IMG/VR virus record: IMGVR_UViG_3300027857_000021
Span: 1 to 61,060 of that record
Strand: one strand, 5' to 3'
Source: a virus
DNA length: 61,060 nt
A model generated the notes under the pieces. It searched no databases. It was not told the origin of the DNA and saw only the letters and a program-made list of their open reading frames with translations. The position numbers and the translations under genes are program-made. Below are positions 49,380-55,966 of the stretch, piece by piece. Positions within the stretch are counted from its first letter, which is position 1. Each line of letters opens with the position of its first letter.

Positions 49380-50159
49380 TCAGATTCCTCTCTTGTGGCC
49401 GTACATCAGTACATGCTGTTGACAACTAGGTCTAGCATACTGCATGTCACCGTCCGCTAGTACTCGTTCGGTCAACTCTCTATATCGTTGGGTTAGAGTA
49501 TAAACTGTATCCCCATTCGGATTCTCTGTAGTTGGCAGTATCGTACCAGTTTGTAGGTAGAATGGTGTACTCCCATCATCGCATCTGTATCTATGGTACA
49601 CCGTCCGTGCGTACTCGTAGTCATCATCAGTGAAGACGACTACCTTTAAGCACAGTTGTGTGTTGGCAAGTCTTGACTTGGCGATGAAATTGTCCAGTAA
49701 CGACCAATTGGTCGTCATACCTGAGCTAGGTGGTTTAGGAGAGCAAGTGATACACTCGCACTGTCCTACCCAGTCTTTCCAAAGCGTTCCCTGAGTCTCG
49801 ACTGCCACACAATAATTTGCAGCGTGCAATGCATCAACTACGTCATCTAGTTTGTGCATTACCGGATTACCCCCACTAATGGTAACGTATGGAGCTCTAG
49901 GTAGACTAAGTATTCTTGTAACGATCTCCTTTGCGGATAACCGTTCCAACTTACGTACCTCTTCTGGGAGAACTGCGTACAAACTATCACACCAACTGCA
50001 ATGTTGGTAGTCGCAGCCACCCATCCGTAAGAAATGGGTGCGTACGTAAGTCATAGTTCCTTCCCCCTGAACTACGTCTCCATAAATCTCACTGACAGTA
50101 AACTTCCGTTCAACGACGTTTGGTTCAACTTCGGAGACTGTCTGAGTGTCAATACTCAA
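49380..50159 (-). CDS. queE: 7-carboxy-7-deazaguanine synthase
   Basis: A 259-residue radical SAM enzyme; TTG start with GGAGG 7 nt upstream. It has QGEGTM, then GGCDYQHCSWCDS, so the three Fe-S cysteines are spaced CX4CX2C, one residue longer than the common CX3CX2C, VTISGGNPV and ITCSPKPPSSG, all typical of QueE. It converts carboxy-tetrahydropterin to 7-carboxy-7-deazaguanine. Three bases separate it from folE. Confidence 0.85.
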   Translation of the reverse strand: MSIDTQTVSEVEPNVVERKFTVSEIYGDVVQGEGTMTYVRTHFLRMGGCDYQHCSWCDSLYAVLPEEVRKLERLSAKEIVTRILSLPRAPYVTISGGNPVMHKLDDVVDALHAANYCVAVETQGTLWKDWVGQCECITCSPKPPSSGMTTNWSLLDNFIAKSRLANTQLCLKVVVFTDDDYEYARTVYHRYRCDDGSTPFYLQTGTILPTTENPNGDTVYTLTQRYRELTERVLADGDMQYARPSCQQHVLMYGHKRGI

Positions 50160-50208
50160 AGGTTTTCCTCCTTCAACATGTTAGGCGCCTTTCTCTATAC
50201 GTTACGCA

Positions 50209-50619
50209 CTACGGCAACAACTTGAAGTTTGCTCCGCCTACGTACACTTCAGCGTAGCCGTCTTCGGTCTCCCAAAGACGTATGGCAAACAAATTTGGCA
50301 CGTAGGGGAGCAATGTATCTCGAATCCAGCAAGCGACTAACTCTGCAGTCGTTACTGGAACGGGAACCACGTCATTCAGATTGTAGTGGTCGAGTCTAGT
50401 AATAATGTGTTCCTTTACTACCGCACTTATATCACCAAAGTCCATTACCATGCCCTCACTACTGTCAGGTGCGTCTTCGACTACTTCTTGTATCGGACCG
50501 TACACAAAAACCTCTAACCGGTAAGAATGTCCATGGAGTCTAGCACACTGACCTCTATGATGTGGTAATTGATGTGCAGACTCAAACTTGAAGGCCTTTC
50601 GAATTAATGCCTGTTCCAT
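50209..50619 (-). CDS. queD: 6-carboxy-5,6,7,8-tetrahydropterin synthase
   Basis: A 136-residue QueD: FESAHQLPHH (zinc His), QCARLHGHSY (catalytic Cys and two zinc His), LDHYNLND (catalytic Asp-His) and LWETEDGYAEV (substrate Glu). Length is normal. AAAGGAAG precedes the ATG. First gene of the deazaguanine operon; no standard promoter was found in the 41 bases after the upstream terminator. Confidence 0.9.
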   Translation of the reverse strand: MEQALIRKAFKFESAHQLPHHRGQCARLHGHSYRLEVFVYGPIQEVVEDAPDSSEGMVMDFGDISAVVKEHIITRLDHYNLNDVVPVPVTTAELVACWIRDTLLPYVPNLFAIRLWETEDGYAEVYVGGANFKLLP

Positions 50620-50660
50620 CAGCTTCCTTTCCTGTTTAGTATTAGCGCGTCTTAAATAGT

Positions 50661-50704
50661 ACTAATGGATGCAGAGTTAGGAGTCTAACTCTGCATCCAT
50701 TAGT
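50661..50704 (-). terminator. Strong hairpin after the DUF669-like gene
   Basis: A perfect 20-bp inverted repeat (50661-50680 with 50685-50704) and a 4-nt loop, 8 bases after the stop at 50713. Separates the recombination operon from the deazaguanine operon. Confidence 0.85.
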
Positions 50705-50712
50705 GGGAACGA

Positions 50713-51204
50713 CTACATACTAAACAGTGAGCTAGCCCCTACCGGAGCTTGTGCTCCGTTCTCTGGCATGCTCGGAACGCTCTTCGGATCAGGAACGTTA
50801 CGTGCTAACACTTCCTGACCTTTCTCGTTAGCGGGCCAATACGCTTCGATACGTTCAGACAACTTACCGTTATAGACCTCGTGCTTAACCAAAGCTACGA
50901 CCTGTCGGCCTTGATCCCCATTCTCGACCCAGTCGTAGGTCTTCCCAATCTCTTCCTCCGGGTGAAGTGCTTGCAGAAATGCTTGCAGTTTCCACATCGA
51001 GTTCAGTTGGAGACTGAAATTATCCCACAACCGGCGCTGTGCATAAATCGGTCCTTGAATGACGAACTCCACTGAATACATTGGCTTACCGCTAGAGTTA
51101 GACATTTTCTGTTCCACCTTAGCAAGAGCTACCGTATAAGCTCCCGTAGGAAGAGTATTAAAACCTTCTCTCTCCTCGACTTGACTGAAATCTAATGTTG
51201 CCAT
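50713..51204 (-). CDS. DUF669-like ssDNA-binding protein
   Basis: A 163-residue protein beginning with FSQVEEREGFNTLPTGAYTV, then PMYSVEFVIQG and WKLQAFLQAL, the pattern of the DUF669 phage family, thought to bind single-stranded DNA. A flexible Pro/Gly/Ala tail ends in SLFSM, similar to an SSB C-terminal tip. It follows a Sak4-like gene, the usual pairing. Confidence 0.75.
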   Translation of the reverse strand: MATLDFSQVEEREGFNTLPTGAYTVALAKVEQKMSNSSGKPMYSVEFVIQGPIYAQRRLWDNFSLQLNSMWKLQAFLQALHPEEEIGKTYDWVENGDQGRQVVALVKHEVYNGKLSERIEAYWPANEKGQEVLARNVPDPKSVPSMPENGAQAPVGASSLFSM

Positions 51205-51222
51205 TGTTGCTGTCCCTTTCTG

Positions 51223-52059
51223 TTACTTAACTTTGGTGGTAGTAGTGGGTTTTACCGCTAACGCGGCTGTAACCCGATCGTGAATGTATCCCATTGTAGG
51301 GTCCTCAATAACAGACCCCAACCTTCCGGACCTATCCTTAGCTACGTACTGTCCATCTGGCTGGCACTGAGCAAGTCTAGTCGTTATCGACTTACCATCT
51401 ACCATCTTTACAGCTACGTCTAGATGTAGCACTACATCGAATAGACCTGGAATCAATAGAGCAAGCGACTCCTGTAGGTGAGGACGAGTTGACATCTTCA
51501 TCGTCAACTGGTTCTGCATCGACTGCTCCTGACACGTCATGATAACGTTCATCGGCAGACTAACAAATCGTTGCAGAACCAACTTCATACGAGAAGCAAC
51601 TCGACCGTAGTCTTGTTGCTGGGGTACTTCAGGGTCACGCCTTTCTCGAGCTGCCGCCTCTTTCATGACTTGTTCGTGACATAGCTCCTGCATCGCTCGA
51701 ACCCCGTCAATGACGATAGTCTTATACTCGTGAGGCTGTTCTGTTAGGAACTTGTATATGTCCGTTATACCCGGAATATACTCTGTTCCCTTCCAGTAAC
51801 CGCTGAACGCCTCTAGTTGAACTGTCTTTAGGTGCGAACCTCGCCCTAAAGCAGCTAGGGTCATCATACCCTTGTCGTAGTCGGCGATGAAGACGTTCCT
51901 CATCGACGGAACGTCTTCGGCAGTCCCTACAAAGTAGGTCTTACCCATACCTTGTATACCGTACACCAATACTTTGATGTACTCCGCCGCTTGTTGGGGA
52001 CTCTCAATTCGTAGTGGGGGTATCGTGAGCGTCGGTTGTACCCCCTGTGTTACTGCCAT
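51223..52059 (-). CDS. Sak4-like RecA-family recombination ATPase
   Basis: A 278-residue protein with Walker A YGIQGMGKTY (residues 33-42), VFIADYDKG, Walker B TIVIDGVRAMQE and a Gln-rich sensor region MTCQEQSMQN. This is the phage nucleotide-binding / Sak4 group of single-strand annealing ATPases. Partner of the DUF669-like protein; probably loads onto ssDNA during recombination. Confidence 0.8.
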   Translation of the reverse strand: MAVTQGVQPTLTIPPLRIESPQQAAEYIKVLVYGIQGMGKTYFVGTAEDVPSMRNVFIADYDKGMMTLAALGRGSHLKTVQLEAFSGYWKGTEYIPGITDIYKFLTEQPHEYKTIVIDGVRAMQELCHEQVMKEAAARERRDPEVPQQQDYGRVASRMKLVLQRFVSLPMNVIMTCQEQSMQNQLTMKMSTRPHLQESLALLIPGLFDVVLHLDVAVKMVDGKSITTRLAQCQPDGQYVAKDRSGRLGSVIEDPTMGYIHDRVTAALAVKPTTTTKVK

Positions 52060-52121
52060 TACTGTTTCCCTTGTTAGATGTTTGTGTTTTGAGGTTTTAG
52101 TTTGTTCGAGATGTTAGGTGG

Positions 52122-53273
52122 CTAGCCTAACTCTTGGCCGTCGTATCCTCCTTCTCGTGGCTGTTGGTAGACTCCTCCCCTTGGTGGACGCTGCACAAAC
52201 TCGTTACGTATGCGGAAGTCTACCTCACCCCCGAGATTTCCAGTTATATTTTCCGTCACACACAGCGCATGATACGGACAACTCCACGCGCAAGAGCCGT
52301 CCCATTTGGGACTAGGATAAATAGGTAGGTTCTCTCTCGACATCTCCCTCACTTCCAACATTAGCCTGTGTGCATGACCCTGCATCTCGTCCTTACTCCT
52401 CAACACATACTCTCTACGCACAAATATCGTACCAGTTGGGTACGTGTTCTGCAGCTTATCTAGCACAGCTGCATAGTCGCTTTCGTTAAAGCCATTGTCC
52501 TGTATCGCTTTCAGATACAGCTCGTACGTAGTTGGGTTGGTGACTATATCCTTACTCAACCCTTTTCCGTTTTTGAGTAGTAGTGGGGGTTTAACTATCT
52601 TTTTAAGCAGTGCCGTGTAAATAACCCCACTTAGTATAGCATCACTAGGTATACCCGGTACTTTACCATTGCGTATCAACCACTGAGCCGCTAACTGGTA
52701 TCTAGCTGTCTGCTCATCTAGTAGCATGACGTCACTGGCCAAATGTGTACCAGCCGTCTTGTACTCGATTAAATAATACAGGCCGTCATTAGTACGGACG
52801 ATACCGTCAATACGCCCCACAAAATAGACCCCTAAGTCTGTTCCGTCATAGTCGACTAGCGGGATTTCAAATTCAAACTCGGTGTGCAGCATCTTGAAGT
52901 CGTCGTGAGTGCTAGCCCAGTTCTCGTAATACGTCAGCATTTGCACACCCAATTCACGCATAGCTTCGTACTTGCTATAGTCATCTCCCATCATCCCCAC
53001 TTCTACCATACGAGTTACATCACTATCAAATACTTCTACAAACGCATCGGATGCATGCACACCATCCCGATAGTGTCGCTCTAACGCATGATGAATCTTT
53101 CTCCCAAAGTCGTACGCAACTGTCCCACGTTTAGGCTCCAAATTCAACTGGGACTCGTTAGAGTAGTACCATCTCCTCCTACATTCCTTAAATTCGCTTA
53201 TACCAGTGGCACTTATGCGTCTTACGGGTAGGGCAACGACTCTAAACGGGTTGCGTTTGTTGTCTTGGGTCAC
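52122..53273 (-). CDS. RecB/Cas4-like PD-(D/E)XK nuclease, copy 1
   Basis: A 383-residue protein from GTG 53273 (AGGAGG 6 nt upstream). RRISATGISEFKECRRRWYY at the start, HHALERHY (His), FVGRIDGIVR (Asp), LIEYKTAG (ExK), DEQTARYQLAAQW (Gln motif), and Fe-S cysteines in CRRRW and CAWSCPYHALC. A 4Fe-4S single-strand exonuclease of the AddB/Cas4 type. Related to 53368-54432. Confidence 0.85.
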   Translation of the reverse strand: MTQDNKRNPFRVVALPVRRISATGISEFKECRRRWYYSNESQLNLEPKRGTVAYDFGRKIHHALERHYRDGVHASDAFVEVFDSDVTRMVEVGMMGDDYSKYEAMRELGVQMLTYYENWASTHDDFKMLHTEFEFEIPLVDYDGTDLGVYFVGRIDGIVRTNDGLYYLIEYKTAGTHLASDVMLLDEQTARYQLAAQWLIRNGKVPGIPSDAILSGVIYTALLKKIVKPPLLLKNGKGLSKDIVTNPTTYELYLKAIQDNGFNESDYAAVLDKLQNTYPTGTIFVRREYVLRSKDEMQGHAHRLMLEVREMSRENLPIYPSPKWDGSCAWSCPYHALCVTENITGNLGGEVDFRIRNEFVQRPPRGGVYQQPREGGYDGQELG

Positions 53274-53309
53274 TTGTTGCCTCCTCATTTATTAAATCTT
53301 CTTATTTAT

Positions 53310-53338
53310 ATTATAAAGGATTACATAAACAAAATCAA
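53310..53338 (-). promoter_or_regulatory. sigma70-type promoter
   Basis: Leftward -35 TTGATT (53333-53338), 17-nt spacer, -10 TATAAT (53310-53315). Drives 53273 to 50713. Confidence 0.85.
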
Positions 53339-53367
53339 GAGGGCGGAGTCTAACACCAAGGCAGCGC

Positions 53368-54432
53368 CTACAGGAAATCGTCAGTCGTTGACGGTGTTTT
53401 CTCTCTAGACCATACCCTAGGAGCGTACTGCGTCCTTTTGATCTCGTCATAATCCTTCCCAGTGTTTTCAGCGACACACAACGAGAAGTACGGACACCGC
53501 CAGTAGCAATCCCACGTAGGCGACGGAAGTAGGGCAACTTCCGGGTTAGACATGGCCCTAAATTGCGAGGTCAGTCTCCGCTCTAGTCTAGTCAGCTCCT
53601 CTGCTGACCTTTGTATCCACTCTCGATAGAAATAGCGGTTACCACGTAGTTTCAACTTCACTAGCACATCAGCATAGTCACTCGGCGAAAAGTCGTGCTC
53701 CCGTATAGAAGCTAAATACAACTCATACGTTGTAGCAATACGCGCGTCCCTTAGTAAACTCTTACCGTCGTCAGCAAGCGGGGGAGTAGTTGGAACGGCT
53801 TTCCTCAACCCGTTATACAACACACCCTTAACAGTGGCGGTTTCAGGTACACCGTACTGTGCTAAATCTCCACTTGCAAGTAGTTTTGTAGCTGCCCACT
53901 GATACACGTTAGTCTGTTCGTCGAGTAGCAGGAAGTATTGTGGGGGTTTGATACTGTAGCTCTTGTGTTCGAGTAAATACACGTCGTTTGGTCTGCGCCA
54001 TAGTCGTATAATGCCGTCGAACCTGCCAACTAAGTGACCTTCGGTTTCGGGAATGGGTACCCGAAAGTCCGCCTCTGTTGCTAGTACCTCGAAGTCGTCC
54101 TGCAGACGAGCCCATTCCCGATAGTGTGATAGCATGCCTATACCTAACTGACGTAACTCAAGCCACTTCTGTTCAATATCCCGTTCACCCAACAGCGAAC
54201 GTTGACCTGCCTGTTGCTTGGTAGTCTCAGTAGACCACCACGTATCAAAGCTTACAGAAGGGTCGAAGCCTAAGGAATAAAATCGATCTAGTGCGTGGTG
54301 TACCCCGATGCCGAACCATAAAGCATACGACTGTCTCCGGCTATCCAAATGTTCTAGGGCACTATAGCCCCAGCGTCGTCTGCAAGTAGAGAACTCTTGC
54401 AGTTGTGAAGCAGAAATAGTACGAACAGGCAC
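53368..54432 (-). CDS. RecB/Cas4-like PD-(D/E)XK nuclease, copy 2
   Basis: A 354-residue paralogue of 52122-53273; GTG start with AGGAA 7 nt upstream. Conserved: ISASQLQEFSTCRRRWGY, HHALDRFY, LVGRFDGII, LLEHKSYS (ExK), DEQTNVYQWAA, and CYWRCPYFSLC. All catalytic and Fe-S residues are kept, so both copies look active. It has its own structured leader and promoter. Confidence 0.85.
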   Translation of the reverse strand: MPVRTISASQLQEFSTCRRRWGYSALEHLDSRRQSYALWFGIGVHHALDRFYSLGFDPSVSFDTWWSTETTKQQAGQRSLLGERDIEQKWLELRQLGIGMLSHYREWARLQDDFEVLATEADFRVPIPETEGHLVGRFDGIIRLWRRPNDVYLLEHKSYSIKPPQYFLLLDEQTNVYQWAATKLLASGDLAQYGVPETATVKGVLYNGLRKAVPTTPPLADDGKSLLRDARIATTYELYLASIREHDFSPSDYADVLVKLKLRGNRYFYREWIQRSAEELTRLERRLTSQFRAMSNPEVALLPSPTWDCYWRCPYFSLCVAENTGKDYDEIKRTQYAPRVWSREKTPSTTDDFL

Positions 54433-54510
54433 TGACAGTTCCTAGCACTGTATACAGTATAAGTATGAATAATTATAATGTACTGCCAGTGACTTTTAAG
54501 AGTGTCCCCT

Positions 54511-54583
54511 AAGTATAGAGCGGTCCGCTGTATGAGTTGGGTGAGAACTCATCGGAGCCAACACTCCGAACCGCTCTATACTT
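54511..54583 (-). ncRNA. Predicted three-way-junction leader RNA
   Basis: Outer stem of 14 bp (54511-54524 with 54570-54583), enclosing two hairpins: TGAGTT/AACTCA (54533-54538, 54546-54551) and TCGGAG/CTCCGA (54552-54557, 54564-54569). Lies in the leader of the second nuclease gene, just downstream of a candidate promoter. No known riboswitch class recognised. Could also be an operator. Confidence 0.5.
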
Positions 54584-54584
54584 T

Positions 54585-54613
54585 AGTATATGTTATATAT
54601 GTATACAAATCAA
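54585..54613 (-). promoter_or_regulatory. Promoter candidate for the second nuclease gene
   Basis: Leftward -35 TTGATT (54608-54613), 17-nt spacer, -10 TATACT (54585-54590), beginning at the end of the terminator 54613-54640. A second TATAAT (54472-54477) nearer the gene lacks a good -35. Confidence 0.65.
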
Positions 54614-54640
54614 TACTGCAGAGCTCCAGCTCTGCAGTAT
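54613..54640 (-). terminator. Terminator hairpin of the methyltransferase-like gene
   Basis: 13-bp perfect stem ATACTGCAGAGCT/AGCTCTGCAGTAT with a 2-nt loop, then TTGATTTG on the minus strand. Confidence 0.75.
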
Positions 54641-54660
54641 AACGTAGATATGGTATTAGG

Positions 54661-55737
54661 CTACGACGCTTTCACTATACCATACCACTCTACGAATTCT
54701 TTACCGGTGCGGGAACTCTTCGCCACCACGTTCTCTACGTGTGTAAGATCAAACTCTGTACCCAACCAATCGTACAGATCGTTTGGCGGAGGCGAGTTCG
54801 TACCCTGTGTGCTTACGATAAAGTAGGCCGCACCCTTCTCGAACGCTCGGTTGATCCAGGTCCCAATCTCCGCGTACACAGCTTCGGGTTCATGTCTACT
54901 CCAGAACGGTACTTGCAGATCACTTTGCGCTAGCACAGCTGATATTTGAGTGCTGAAGAACGTATACGGGTTAGCTCCGTCTGTACTCATCCAAGGCCAA
55001 GCCGGATCGATATAGCAGACAGCTCCTCCTTCGATATGTAGGTTGTCGAGTGACTCGAGTGCGTCCATATTCGTAACCTGATGCACATACCCGTGCATAG
55101 GCATACTGTCAATAGTACAGCGTATACGTACAGCTTCACGTACAAAACTACGCCAAAACACGTCCGTCGTTACGGAACTGACATCTTGCAACCAACTCAG
55201 CCCGTTGTGCGAACAGTCCTCAACTAAAGTTGCACCTACAGCAGCCAGCACTAACGAGTCTCGCTCGAATTGACTCACCAACCCGTCGATGTACGAGGCT
55301 GTTGCCTCGAAACCTTCTAGTACATCACCTTTCGCTGCACGTCTATGCAGCCAACCCTTTCGAGAAGCTACGTAGATCGGATGTGTAGCTTGAGCGAATG
55401 CCTCTAGCCACTCTTCGAATCCGAGTGTATGCGTCGTTTTACTACACAGCACTGCGTCCAACGACACTGCAGCATATACACAGCGGTCGTTACAAGCGAC
55501 TCGCTGACCTTGCTGTGCTCGATGCACCGGATACCTACCACCACCAGCAGTCAAGTCTACGTACTGTGGAGCTATCTCCACAAGTTGGGTTACAACTTGT
55601 GGATAGCTCGTAATCTGCTGAGTCCCCCAATACGGCGTACTGTACGCACCCTGCTTTGCAAATTCGGTTGGGCCTCCGTACGACTCGATTAAGTTGCTAT
55701 AAGCAACCACCATTTCCTTAATACGTGTGTCTAACAT
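54661..55737 (-). CDS. Methyltransferase-like protein, paralogue 3
   Basis: A 358-residue protein, ATG with AAGGAG 5 nt upstream. Best-preserved of the three paralogues: motif I PQYVDLTAGGGRYP then VACNDR (residues about 55-83), motif IV VCYIDPAWPWMS (near 236), and a C-terminal strand AYFIVSTQGTN. This is the order of motifs in D12/Dam-class N6-adenine methyltransferases, but with DPAW in place of DPPY. Upstream of the nuclease pair and downstream of polymerase I. Confidence 0.65.
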   Translation of the reverse strand: MLDTRIKEMVVAYSNLIESYGGPTEFAKQGAYSTPYWGTQQITSYPQVVTQLVEIAPQYVDLTAGGGRYPVHRAQQGQRVACNDRCVYAAVSLDAVLCSKTTHTLGFEEWLEAFAQATHPIYVASRKGWLHRRAAKGDVLEGFEATASYIDGLVSQFERDSLVLAAVGATLVEDCSHNGLSWLQDVSSVTTDVFWRSFVREAVRIRCTIDSMPMHGYVHQVTNMDALESLDNLHIEGGAVCYIDPAWPWMSTDGANPYTFFSTQISAVLAQSDLQVPFWSRHEPEAVYAEIGTWINRAFEKGAAYFIVSTQGTNSPPPNDLYDWLGTEFDLTHVENVVAKSSRTGKEFVEWYGIVKAS

Positions 55738-55750
55738 GTATACTCCTTGT

Positions 55751-55966
55751 TTAATAGTGTACGTGTAGTAGTGGGCCTACTACACCAGTCACTCTTAGCA
55801 CAGTGACTACACTCGCTACTACGAACAAGCTGGTTGTAACGATACAACCAGCTAACTGCCACCTTTCTCTTTGGGATGTCGTCGACAATAAAGTCCACAA
55901 CATTCCAACTAACAGACTCCATACTCCCCAAGTTAAGCATAGGTCTGCTACTAGCTGTTCTGCCAC
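55751..55966 (-). CDS. Small two-helix membrane protein
   Basis: A 71-residue protein. Its GTG overlaps the polymerase stop (TAGTG). Two membrane helices (about residues 12-32 and 38-62). A different frame in the same stretch (55731-55940) lacks these features and is less likely. Function unknown. Confidence 0.6.
   Translation of the reverse strand: MAEQLVADLCLTWGVWSLLVGMLWTLLSTTSQRERWQLAGCIVTTSLFVVASVVTVLRVTGVVGPLLHVHY

Noticed and set aside
55731-55940. Alternative 69-codon frame after polymerase I
   Set aside because: Overlaps a frame in another register that has a TAGTG-coupled start and two clear membrane helices.
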